NCBI RefSeq assembly: GCF_000018045.1
Contig: NC_009792.1
Span: forward strand, 2,294,001-2,358,000
Reading direction: 5' to 3'
Length of the DNA: 64,000 nucleotides
From: Citrobacter koseri ATCC BAA-895
GTDB lineage: Bacteria; Pseudomonadota; Gammaproteobacteria; Enterobacterales; Enterobacteriaceae
Shown: positions 25,933-34,367 of the stretch, piece after piece
Numbering within the stretch: the first letter of the stretch is position 1
Layout of the letters: each line of letters begins with the position of its first letter
Translations under genes and position numbers: made by a program
The notes under the pieces: model-generated
The model's database searches: none
What the model was told of the DNA's origin: nothing
Seen by the model: only the letters and a program-made list of their open reading frames with translations

Positions 25933-26415
25933 TTACGGCTCAAACGGTCTGCGCTGGAACTGGTCGTGGCCGCATTTCGGGCACAGCGGCAGTACATCCG
26001 GCGTATACACCGCTAAATGGTAATGACACTTCTCGCACACAAGGTTGCCCAAGCCAACCACCTCGCCGCTGTGGTAGACCCCGTGGTGATTGAGATCCTG
26101 GAACACTTCGCGCCACTCCAGTTGCGTTTTGTCGGTGATGTCCGCCAGCTCCTGCCAGAGGCTCTCTTTAATCACCCGCATAAAGACGCTGTCGCTCTCC
26201 TCTTCCTGGCTCTCCTCGTAGCTCATGGCGAACTCTTCCAGGTCGCGTCTGACGGCGCGCGTCAGTTCGTCCACCTCGATTCGCGTTAACTCCCCTGCTT
26301 TCATTACGCTCTGACGCGCCTGTTCCACCAGCGCGTCAATATCGCGTTCGCCATTACGCAGGCGTTCGCTTAATGACGTCACCAGTTCACGGTAATATTG
26401 AGCAACCTTGTTCAT
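25933..26415 (-). CDS. ybeL: YbeL, DUF1451 protein with C-terminal zinc ribbon
   Basis: A conserved enterobacterial protein of unknown function; 160 residues. The first 110 residues are charged and helical, probably coiled coil. The C-terminal 40 carry two CxxC pairs (CEKCHYH and CPKCGHDQF), so a zinc ribbon is likely. Start ATG with GGAGG-type ribosome site. It stands alone on the minus strand, divergent from leuS. Confidence 0.9.
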   Translation of the reverse strand: MNKVAQYYRELVTSLSERLRNGERDIDALVEQARQSVMKAGELTRIEVDELTRAVRRDLEEFAMSYEESQEEESDSVFMRVIKESLWQELADITDKTQLEWREVFQDLNHHGVYHSGEVVGLGNLVCEKCHYHLAVYTPDVLPLCPKCGHDQFQRRPFEP

Positions 26416-26440
26416 CGCTTCGCCTCCTGGGTCGTTAACT

Positions 26441-26456
26441 GTCTATAATAATAGAC
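26441..26456. other. Inverted repeat upstream of ybeL
   Basis: GTCTAT-AATA-ATAGAC sits 26-41 bp upstream of the ybeL start, in a position to overlap its -10 region. Regulator unknown; may simply be an A/T-rich promoter. Confidence 0.35.
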
Positions 26457-26650
26457 GTTATTTACGCCGCGCTTTGCAAGACCGCCCACAGACTGTGTAA
26501 ATTCATGCAAGGATTAGCATGGCGGGAATTCAATGCAGAATGCGCGAAAGGCTGTTTTGGCGCGGGCGTTTGGGCTATGCTATGCGGATCTGAAACACCA
26601 CATCTAACGCTACGTTTGTAGCCGTAATGAAAACAGGACCACTGGCTGCC

Positions 26651-29233
26651 ATGCAAGAGCAATACCGCCCGGAAGAGATAGAATCAAAAGTCCAGCAACA
26701 CTGGGACGAGAAGCGCACCTTTGAAGTAACCGAAGACGAGAGCAAAGAGAAGTATTACTGCCTGTCGATGCTTCCCTATCCTTCTGGTCGACTACACATG
26801 GGCCATGTGCGTAACTACACCATCGGTGATGTGATTGCCCGCTACCAACGCATGCTGGGTAAAAACGTTTTACAGCCCATCGGCTGGGATGCTTTCGGCC
26901 TGCCTGCTGAAGGCGCGGCGGTGAAAAACAACACGGCGCCGGCGCCGTGGACCTATGACAACATCGCCTACATGAAAAACCAGCTCAAAATGCTGGGCTT
27001 CGGCTATGACTGGAGCCGCGAGCTGGCGACCTGCACCCCGGAATACTACCGCTGGGAGCAAAAATTCTTCACCGAACTGTATAAAAAAGGCCTGGTGTAC
27101 AAAAAGACCTCTGCGGTGAACTGGTGCCCGAACGACCAGACCGTACTGGCGAACGAGCAGGTTATCGACGGCTGCTGCTGGCGCTGCGACACCAAAGTTG
27201 AGCGTAAAGAGATCCCGCAGTGGTTCATTAAGATCACCGCCTACGCCGACGAACTGCTGAACGATCTGGATAAACTGGATCACTGGCCAGACACCGTTAA
27301 AACCATGCAGCGCAACTGGATCGGCCGTTCTGAAGGCGTCGAGATCACTTTTGACGTGAACGGCTACGACAATACGCTGACGGTGTACACCACGCGTCCA
27401 GACACGTTCATGGGCGCCACTTACCTGGCGGTCGCCGCAGGTCACCCGCTGGCGCAGAAAGCGGCTGCCAACAACCCGGAACTGGCTGCCTTTATCGACG
27501 AATGCCGCAACACCAAAGTGGCGGAAGCCGATATGGCGACGATGGAGAAAAAAGGCGTCGACACCGGTTTTAAAGCCATTCACCCGCTGACCGGCGAAGC
27601 GATCCCGGTATGGGCCGCCAACTTCGTGCTGATGGAGTACGGTACCGGTGCGGTCATGGCCGTTCCGGGCCACGATCAGCGCGACTACGAATTTGCCACC
27701 AAATATGGCCTGACCATCAAGCCGGTTATCCTGGCGGCGGACGGCTCTGAACCGGATCTGTCCGAGCAGGCGCTGACCGAGAAAGGCGTACTGTTTAACT
27801 CCGGCGAATTTAACGGTCTGGGCTTTGAAGACGCCTTCAACGCGATTGCCGATAAACTGGCGGCGAAAGGCGTCGGCGAGCGTAAAGTCAACTACCGTCT
27901 GCGCGATTGGGGCGTTTCCCGTCAGCGTTACTGGGGCGCGCCGATTCCGATGGTGACTCTGGAAGACGGCACCGTTCTGCCGACCCCGGAAGATCAACTG
28001 CCGGTCATCCTGCCGGAAGATGTCGTCATGGACGGCATCACCAGCCCGATCAAAGCCGATCCTGAGTGGGCGAAAACCACCGTTAACGGTCAGCCTGCGC
28101 TGCGTGAAACCGACACCTTTGACACCTTTATGGAGTCCTCCTGGTACTACGCGCGCTACACCTGCCCGCAGTACAACGAAGGGATGCTGGACCCGGAAGC
28201 AGCAAATTACTGGCTGCCGGTCGATATCTACATCGGCGGTATTGAACACGCGATCATGCACCTGCTCTACTTCCGCTTCTTCCACAAGCTGATGCGCGAC
28301 GCGGGCATGGTGAACTCTGACGAACCGGCGAAACAGCTACTGTGCCAGGGTATGGTGCTGGCAGACGCATTCTACTATGTAGGCGAAAACGGCGAGCGTA
28401 ACTGGGTTTCCCCGGTTGATGCCATCGTTGAGCGCGACGAGAAAGGCCGCATCGTTAAGGCGAAAGACGCGGCGGGCCATGAGCTGGTGTACACCGGCAT
28501 GAGCAAGATGTCCAAGTCCAAAAACAACGGCATCGACCCGCAGGTAATGGTTGAGCGTTACGGCGCGGACACCGTGCGTCTGTTCATGATGTTTGCTTCT
28601 CCAGCCGATATGACGCTGGAATGGCAGGAATCTGGCGTGGAAGGGGCAAACCGCTTCCTGAAGCGCGTCTGGAAACTGGTCTATGAGCACACCGCGAAAG
28701 GCGAGGTTGCGGCACTGAACGTTGATGCGCTGAGCGAAGATCAGAAAGCGCTGCGTCGCGACGTCCACAAAACCATCGCGAAAGTGACCGATGATATCGG
28801 CCGCCGTCAGACCTTCAACACCGCGATTGCCGCGATTATGGAGCTGATGAACAAACTGGCGAAAGCGCCGCAGGAAGGCGAGCAGGATCGCGCCCTGATG
28901 CAGGAAGCGCTGCTGGCTGTCGTGCGTATGCTCAACCCGTTCACCCCACATGCCTGCTTCACGCTGTGGGAAGCGCTGAAAGGCGAAGGCGATATCGATA
29001 ACGCGCCGTGGCCGGTCGCTGACGACAAAGCAATGGTAGAAGACTCTACGTTGGTTGTGGTTCAGGTGAACGGTAAAGTCCGTGGCAAAATCACCGTACC
29101 GGTGAACGCCACTGAAGAACAGGTTCGTGAACGTGCTGGCCAGGAACATTTGGTCGCAAAATATCTTGATGGCGTTACCGTGCGTAAAGTGATTTACGTT
29201 CCGGGTAAACTCCTCAATTTGGTCGTTGGCTAA
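26651..29233 (+). CDS. leuS: Leucyl-tRNA synthetase
   Basis: A class I synthetase that charges tRNA-Leu and edits misactivated amino acids. The 860-residue protein has HMGH at 49-52 and KMSKS near 620. The inserted CP1 editing domain (about 225-415) includes a TTRPDTFMGATYLAV segment. I set the start at 26651, the Met of MQEQYRPEEI, because an ATG at 26627 would add eight unmatched residues; the ribosome site is weak either way. First gene of leuS-lptE-holA-nadD. Its substrate leuW is in this window. Confidence 0.98.
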   Translation: MQEQYRPEEIESKVQQHWDEKRTFEVTEDESKEKYYCLSMLPYPSGRLHMGHVRNYTIGDVIARYQRMLGKNVLQPIGWDAFGLPAEGAAVKNNTAPAPWTYDNIAYMKNQLKMLGFGYDWSRELATCTPEYYRWEQKFFTELYKKGLVYKKTSAVNWCPNDQTVLANEQVIDGCCWRCDTKVERKEIPQWFIKITAYADELLNDLDKLDHWPDTVKTMQRNWIGRSEGVEITFDVNGYDNTLTVYTTRPDTFMGATYLAVAAGHPLAQKAAANNPELAAFIDECRNTKVAEADMATMEKKGVDTGFKAIHPLTGEAIPVWAANFVLMEYGTGAVMAVPGHDQRDYEFATKYGLTIKPVILAADGSEPDLSEQALTEKGVLFNSGEFNGLGFEDAFNAIADKLAAKGVGERKVNYRLRDWGVSRQRYWGAPIPMVTLEDGTVLPTPEDQLPVILPEDVVMDGITSPIKADPEWAKTTVNGQPALRETDTFDTFMESSWYYARYTCPQYNEGMLDPEAANYWLPVDIYIGGIEHAIMHLLYFRFFHKLMRDAGMVNSDEPAKQLLCQGMVLADAFYYVGENGERNWVSPVDAIVERDEKGRIVKAKDAAGHELVYTGMSKMSKSKNNGIDPQVMVERYGADTVRLFMMFASPADMTLEWQESGVEGANRFLKRVWKLVYEHTAKGEVAALNVDALSEDQKALRRDVHKTIAKVTDDIGRRQTFNTAIAAIMELMNKLAKAPQEGEQDRALMQEALLAVVRMLNPFTPHACFTLWEALKGEGDIDNAPWPVADDKAMVEDSTLVVVQVNGKVRGKITVPVNATEEQVRERAGQEHLVAKYLDGVTVRKVIYVPGKLLNLVVG

Positions 29234-29247
29234 GCGCGGGAGGAAGC

Positions 29248-29841
29248 GTGCGACATCTGACAACATTGTTGTTATCCCTGGCGGTGCTGGTCACCGCCGG
29301 GTGCGGCTGGCACCTGCGTAGCACTACGCAGGTGCCCAGCACGATGAAAACTATGATTCTTGATACAAGCGATCCGAATGGACCATTAAGCCGGGCGGTA
29401 CGTAACCAACTGCGTCTTAACAATATTGAATTGCTTGAGAAAGATACAACGCGCCAGGATGTTCCGTCACTGCGCCTTGGCCGGACCAGTATCTCTAAAG
29501 ATACCGCCTCCGTGTTCCAGGATGGCCGTACGGCGGAATACCAGATGGTCATGAGCGTCAGTGCAAGCGTTCTGATCCCGGGTCATGATATTTATCCGAT
29601 CAGCACGAAAGTGTACCGTTCATTCTTTGATAACCCGCAAACCGCGCTGGCGAAGGATAATGAACAGGATATGATCATCAAAGAGATGTATGACAAAGCG
29701 GCCGAACAGTTGATTCGCAAGCTGCCGAGTATCCATGTCGCTGATGCTCAGTCATCCCAGGAAAACGCGGACGCCGCTGAAAACACCACGGCGACGCCAG
29801 CATCTTCCCCGGCACGCGTGTCCACCACGCTGGGTAACTGA
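29248..29841 (+). CDS. lptE: LptE, LPS-assembly lipoprotein
   Basis: The outer-membrane lipoprotein that plugs the LptD barrel in the lipopolysaccharide export bridge. The 197-residue precursor starts at GTG 29248 (AGGAAG upstream) and has lipobox LVTAGC with Cys19. The core PSTMKTMILDTSDPNG... is typical. The C-terminal 40 residues are low-complexity (Ser/Ala/Thr/Pro) and differ from E. coli (193 residues). Its stop shares a base with the holA start. Confidence 0.97.
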   Translation: MRHLTTLLLSLAVLVTAGCGWHLRSTTQVPSTMKTMILDTSDPNGPLSRAVRNQLRLNNIELLEKDTTRQDVPSLRLGRTSISKDTASVFQDGRTAEYQMVMSVSASVLIPGHDIYPISTKVYRSFFDNPQTALAKDNEQDMIIKEMYDKAAEQLIRKLPSIHVADAQSSQENADAAENTTATPASSPARVSTTLGN

Positions 29842-30872
29842 TGATCCGGTTGTACCCTGAACAACTCCGCGCACAGCTCAATGAAGGGCTGCGCGCGGCG
29901 TACTTGCTCTTGGGCAACGACCCTCTCTTGTTGCAGGAAAGCCAGGACGCTATTCGTCTGACGGCCGCTGCGCAAGGGTTCGAAGAACACCACGCCTTTA
30001 CGATCGACACCAGCACCGACTGGGGAACCCTGTTCTCACAGTGTCAGGCAATGAGCCTGTTTGCCAGCCGTCAAACGCTGCTGTTGTTGCTACCGGAAAA
30101 TGGCCCGAATGCGGCGATCAATGAACAGCTCGCAACGCTCAGCGGTTTGCTGCATGACGACCTGCTGCTGATCGTGCGCGGAAATAAGCTCACTAAAGCC
30201 CAGGAAAACGCCGCCTGGTATACCTCGCTGGCGGGCACTGGTGTGCAGGTAAGCTGTCAGACGCCGGAGCAGGCGCAGCTACCGCGCTGGGTTGCCGCCA
30301 GAGCAAAGCAGAATAATTTGCAACTGGATGACGCCGCGAATCAGCTGCTGTGTTATTGCTACGAAGGCAACCTGCTGGCGCTGGCGCAGGCGCTGGAGCG
30401 GCTTTCACTCCTCTGGCCTGACGGTAAGCTCACGCTTCCACGCGTAGAGCAGGCCGTCAACGACGCGGCGCACTTCACGCCATACCATTGGGTGGATGCG
30501 TTATTGATGGGCAAAAGCAAACGCGCCCTGCATATTTTGCAGCAACTGCGCCTTGAGGGCAGTGAGCCCGTGATCCTGCTGCGCACCCTGCAACGCGAAT
30601 TACTGATGCTGGTTAACCTTAAACGGCAATCCGCCCATACGCCTCTGCGCACGCTGTTTGATAAACATCGGGTATGGCAAAACCGTCGCGGCATGATTGG
30701 CGATGCGTTGAATCGGCTCCAGCAGACCCAGCTTCGCCAGGCAGTGCAACTGTTGACGCGGACGGAAATTACGCTAAAACAAGATTATGGACAGTCAGTG
30801 TGGGCTGAGCTGGAGGGGCTTTCTCTTCTTCTCTGCCACAAAGCGCTGGCAGATGTTTTTATTGATGGTTGA
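29841..30872 (+). CDS. holA: DNA polymerase III subunit delta
   Basis: Delta, the clamp-loader subunit that opens the beta sliding clamp; 343 residues, E. coli length. The N-terminal AAA-like domain begins MIRLYPEQLRAQL with LLGNDPLLLQES as its fold-core, and the C-terminal collar domain follows. The ATG overlaps the lptE stop; the stop at 30870-30872 is one base before nadD. Confidence 0.97.
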   Translation: MIRLYPEQLRAQLNEGLRAAYLLLGNDPLLLQESQDAIRLTAAAQGFEEHHAFTIDTSTDWGTLFSQCQAMSLFASRQTLLLLLPENGPNAAINEQLATLSGLLHDDLLLIVRGNKLTKAQENAAWYTSLAGTGVQVSCQTPEQAQLPRWVAARAKQNNLQLDDAANQLLCYCYEGNLLALAQALERLSLLWPDGKLTLPRVEQAVNDAAHFTPYHWVDALLMGKSKRALHILQQLRLEGSEPVILLRTLQRELLMLVNLKRQSAHTPLRTLFDKHRVWQNRRGMIGDALNRLQQTQLRQAVQLLTRTEITLKQDYGQSVWAELEGLSLLLCHKALADVFIDG

Positions 30873-30873
30873 T

Positions 30874-31515
30874 ATGAAATCGTTACAGGCTCTGTTCGGC
30901 GGCACCTTTGATCCCGTGCATTATGGTCATCTCAAGCCCGTGGAAACGCTGGCCAATCTGATTGGCCTGTCGCGGGTGATTATCATGCCCAATAACGTAC
31001 CGCCTCATCGTCCACAGCCTGAAGCGTCCAGCGCACAGCGTAAATATATGCTTGAGCTGGCTATCGCCGACAAACCGCTGTTTATCCTGGATGAGCGCGA
31101 ACTCAAACGCGATACCGCCTCTTACACCGCGCAAACGCTGAAAGAGTGGCGGGAAGAGCAAGGCCCGGACGCGCCGCTGGCGTTTATCATCGGCCAGGAC
31201 TCCTTACTGACGTTCCCGACCTGGCACGACTATGAAACCATTCTGGACAATACTCACCTGATCGTTTGCCGACGCCCCGGCTACCCGCTTGAGATGGTGA
31301 AAGAGCAACATCAGCAGTGGCTGGAGCGCCATTTAACCCATACGCCGGACGATCTGCACGCGCTCCCGGCGGGTAAAATTTATCTGGCTGAAACGCCCTG
31401 GTTCAATATCTCCGCCACCCTTATCCGCGAGCGACTGGAGAAAGGCGAACCGTGCGACGATCTCATGCCGGAATCCGTCCTGAACTACATCAACCAGCAA
31501 GGGTTGTATCGGTAA
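30874..31515 (+). CDS. nadD: Nicotinate-mononucleotide adenylyltransferase
   Basis: Joins NaMN to AMP from ATP, the last-but-one step of NAD synthesis. I chose ATG 30874, giving 213 residues, the E. coli length; an upstream in-frame ATG at 30787 would overlap holA and is unsupported. The nucleotidylyltransferase motif GGTFDPVHYGH lies at 9-19, and the C-terminal ISATLIRERL motif is present. Its last 26 bp overlap the convergent end of cobD. Confidence 0.98.
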   Translation: MKSLQALFGGTFDPVHYGHLKPVETLANLIGLSRVIIMPNNVPPHRPQPEASSAQRKYMLELAIADKPLFILDERELKRDTASYTAQTLKEWREEQGPDAPLAFIIGQDSLLTFPTWHDYETILDNTHLIVCRRPGYPLEMVKEQHQQWLERHLTHTPDDLHALPAGKIYLAETPWFNISATLIRERLEKGEPCDDLMPESVLNYINQQGLYR

Positions 31516-32584
31516 AGACTTCCGCCAGCGCCGTCAGCAGGCGGCTGTTCTCTTCCTGACTGCGAATCGCCACCCGGTAATAACGCGCGTCAAGCCCCGG
31601 ATAGTTAGCACAGCTGCGGATCAGAATGTGCTTCTCCAGCAAGGCGCGTTGCAAATCCAGACCTTCCCGCTCACAGCGCAATAAAAGATAATTCGCCCGA
31701 CCGGGATAAACCGTTAGCTCAGGAAACGCATGTAACCGCTGACGGAAGCGTTGTCCCTCCTCCGCCAGCCACTGCCAGGTCGCCTGGTGATAGGCGGCAT
31801 CCTGCAAGATAACCTCTCCGGCCAGCGCCGCAAACGCGTTGATTGACCAGGGCATCTGTTGCGCTCTCATTTGCGCAACCGCCTGCTCGTCGCTGTTCAC
31901 CAGATAGCCCAGCCGCAGCCCCGGAATGGCGTAAAATTTGGTGAGCGAACGCAGCACCCAGATATGCGGGTTGCCCTGCAACAGCGGAATAAAGCCCTCT
32001 TCACCCGGAATAAAATCGATAAACGCCTCATCCAGGATCAGCGCGATCCCCTGCGTCTTACAGCGTTCCGCAATAGCCAGTAACAGTTCGCGGGCAGGCA
32101 GGAGTCCGGTTGGATTATTTGGCGTACAGAGAAACAGGCAGTCCAGATCCGGGGTCAGCGCATTCAGAATGGCGTCCGTGAGTTGCCAGCCATCAGCTTC
32201 GCGAAGCGCAAATTCATGTATCTCACACGCGCCCCACTGTAGCGCACGGCGATACTCGGCAAAGCCCGGCGTGACGATCATGGCATGACGCGGCTTCAGC
32301 CCGTGAACCAGCGTGAAGATGGATTCCGTCTCGCCATTTCCGGCCAGGAGCCATGACGCGGGGATCTGATGGTGCTGCGCCAGCGCCTGGTGCAGATGCT
32401 GATAATCCACATCAGGATACCGCTCCGCGCAGGTAAGATTGTCGATAAGCGCGCGTTTTAAGCGCCCTGGCATACCCAGAGGATTAATATTTGCGCTAAA
32501 ATCCAGCAACTGTTCAGGCGAGATGCCCAACAATGCGGCGGCTTCCCGGGTGTTACCGCCATGCGCACTCTTCAGTAAAGGCAT
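31490..32584 (-). CDS. cobD: L-threonine-O-3-phosphate decarboxylase CobD
   Basis: A PLP enzyme that decarboxylates threonine-P to aminopropanol-P, the linker of the cobalamin nucleotide loop. The 364 residues equal S. Typhimurium CobD. The PLP-binding Lys216 is in RSLTKFY, and the substrate-side TPGFAEY and NNPTG motifs are present. Ribosome site GGAGG. It is absent from E. coli K-12 at this locus. It is divergent from cobC and converges on nadD with a 26-bp overlap. I infer that the strain makes cobalamin or at least salvages it; the main cob operon is outside the window. Confidence 0.97.
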   Translation of the reverse strand: MPLLKSAHGGNTREAAALLGISPEQLLDFSANINPLGMPGRLKRALIDNLTCAERYPDVDYQHLHQALAQHHQIPASWLLAGNGETESIFTLVHGLKPRHAMIVTPGFAEYRRALQWGACEIHEFALREADGWQLTDAILNALTPDLDCLFLCTPNNPTGLLPARELLLAIAERCKTQGIALILDEAFIDFIPGEEGFIPLLQGNPHIWVLRSLTKFYAIPGLRLGYLVNSDEQAVAQMRAQQMPWSINAFAALAGEVILQDAAYHQATWQWLAEEGQRFRQRLHAFPELTVYPGRANYLLLRCEREGLDLQRALLEKHILIRSCANYPGLDARYYRVAIRSQEENSRLLTALAEVFTDTTLAG

Positions 32585-32678
32585 CTTGCCTCCGATAAAA
32601 AGTCTATTTTAGTGAAAAAGCGCTGCGCAATCAGGGTGAATATCATATTTTGCGCGAATACGTATCACGAGGAAAAAC

Positions 32679-33290
32679 ATGCGACTCTGGTTAGTTCGTC
32701 ATGGGGAAACCGAAGCTAATGTAGCCGGATTATACAGCGGCCACGCCCCCACTCCGCTGACAGAAAAAGGGATAGCCCAGGCGCAAACGCTGAATAACCT
32801 GCTGCGCAATGTCCCCTTCGACAACGTATTCTGTAGCGAACTGGAACGCGCCCGCCACACGGCGCGGCTGGTGCTTCACGACCGCGACGTACCGCAGCGC
32901 CTGTTCCCGGAGCTTAACGAGATGTTTTTTGGCGACTGGGAGATGCGTCATCACCGCGATCTGAGCCGCGAAGACGCGGCAAGCTACACGGCCTGGTGTA
33001 CCGACTGGCAGAACGCCGTCCCGACCAATGGGGAAGGCTTCCAGGCGTTCTCACAACGAGTAGAGCGTTTTATTGCACAACTTGCTGATTATAAAGATAA
33101 TAAAAACCTGCTGGTCGTGAGCCACCAGGGGGTTCTGAGTCTCATGATCGCGCGATTATTATCCATGCCCGCCGCCTCATTATGGCATTTCAGGGTTGAG
33201 CAAGGATGCTGGAGCGCCATTGATTTTTGTGAAGATTTCGCCACGCTGAAGGTGTTAAACAGTCGGGCCGTCTGGCATCACGGCGAGTGA
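32679..33290 (+). CDS. cobC: Alpha-ribazole-5-phosphate phosphatase CobC
   Basis: A histidine phosphatase that removes the phosphate from alpha-ribazole-5-P or from cobalamin-5-P in late B12 assembly. The 203-residue protein has the RHGE catalytic motif (Arg7, His8, Gly9, Glu10). ELERARHTARLV and VVSHQGVLS complete the family pattern. Ribosome site GAGGAAA. Divergent from cobD, sharing a 94-bp promoter region. Confidence 0.96.
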   Translation: MRLWLVRHGETEANVAGLYSGHAPTPLTEKGIAQAQTLNNLLRNVPFDNVFCSELERARHTARLVLHDRDVPQRLFPELNEMFFGDWEMRHHRDLSREDAASYTAWCTDWQNAVPTNGEGFQAFSQRVERFIAQLADYKDNKNLLVVSHQGVLSLMIARLLSMPAASLWHFRVEQGCWSAIDFCEDFATLKVLNSRAVWHHGE

Positions 33291-33548
33291 TATTTCTGTT
33301 TTTTCTCCTCGGGGGCGTTTAGGCCATTGACACCCCCTGACAGGCTGCTATCCTCCGCGCCAGACTTCTCCCGCCCTTCAGAGCTTTGCAGAAATTGTTT
33401 TACAAAAATGGCGATGCAATCTGTTGTGCGGGATGGGATGATAACCCACTTTTAAACGCCCGTTGATGACATTAGTCCCGACATCGCCTCGGGTTCAGGT
33501 ATACTGACAGGCTTATTTATATTCATCCGTAATACCCAGGGGGAAAAC

Positions 33549-33866
33549 TTGCAGGGTAAAGCACTCCAGGATTTTGTAATCGACAAAATTGATGACCTGA
33601 AAGGTCAGGACATCATCACCTTAGATGTTCAGGGTAAATCCAGTATCACCGACTGCATGATTATCTGCACCGGTACATCCAGCCGTCACGTTATGTCTAT
33701 TGCTGACCACGTTGTACAGGAATCTCGCGCGGCGGGCATGTTGCCGCTTGGCGTTGAAGGTGAAAGCGTAGCCGACTGGATTGTCGTTGACCTGGGTGAT
33801 GTGATTGTCCATGTCATGCAGGAAGAGAGCCGTCGCCTGTATGAACTGGAAAAACTCTGGAGTTAA
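33549..33866 (+). CDS. rsfS: Ribosome silencing factor RsfS
   Basis: Binds L14 of the 50S subunit and prevents joining with 30S in starvation. The 105-residue Iojap-family protein has the typical DITDCMIICTGTSSRH and ADWIVVDLGDVIVHVM segments. TTG start at 33549 after AGGGGGAAAAC. First gene of the rsfS-rlmH-mrdA-mrdB-rlpA operon. Confidence 0.97.
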   Translation: MQGKALQDFVIDKIDDLKGQDIITLDVQGKSSITDCMIICTGTSSRHVMSIADHVVQESRAAGMLPLGVEGESVADWIVVDLGDVIVHVMQEESRRLYELEKLWS

Positions 33867-33869
33867 TGC

Positions 33870-34337
33870 GTGAAGCTTCAACTTGTCGCTGTCGGTACGA
33901 AAATGCCCGACTGGGTACAAACCGGTTTTACGGAGTATCTCCGGCGTTTTCCGAAAGACATGCCGTTTGAGCTGATCGAAATTCCAGCGGGCAAACGCGG
34001 CAAGAACGCGGATATTAAACGTATTCTCGATAAAGAGGGTGAGCAGATGCTGGCGGCCGCAGGCAAAAACCGTATCGTCACCCTTGATATCCCAGGGAAA
34101 CCCTGGGACACGCCACAGCTGGCGACTGAGCTGGAGCGCTGGAAGCTGGATGGTCGCGACGTCAGTCTCCTGATTGGCGGCCCTGAGGGGTTGTCTCCGG
34201 CCTGTAAAGCGGCGGCGGAACAAAGCTGGTCACTTTCTGCGTTAACCCTCCCCCACCCGCTGGTTCGGGTGCTGGTGGCAGAGAGTCTGTACCGGGCGTG
34301 GAGCATTACCACCAACCACCCTTATCACCGTGAGTGA
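33870..34337 (+). CDS. rlmH: RlmH, 23S rRNA pseudouridine-1915 methyltransferase
   Basis: Methylates N3 of pseudouridine 1915 in helix 69. The 155-residue SPOUT protein has the knot region LIGGPEGLSPACKAAAEQSWSLS near 103-125 and the C-terminal SITTNHPYHRE tail. GTG start at 33870, three bases after the rsfS stop, so coupled. Confidence 0.96.
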   Translation: MKLQLVAVGTKMPDWVQTGFTEYLRRFPKDMPFELIEIPAGKRGKNADIKRILDKEGEQMLAAAGKNRIVTLDIPGKPWDTPQLATELERWKLDGRDVSLLIGGPEGLSPACKAAAEQSWSLSALTLPHPLVRVLVAESLYRAWSITTNHPYHRE

Positions 34338-34367
34338 TTATTAAGCCTTGAGTAGATTAAGCAGCGG

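Noticed and set aside
26870..28285. Minus-strand open frame opposite leuS
   Set aside because: Same antisense effect; composition is unlike a protein and it has no start signal.
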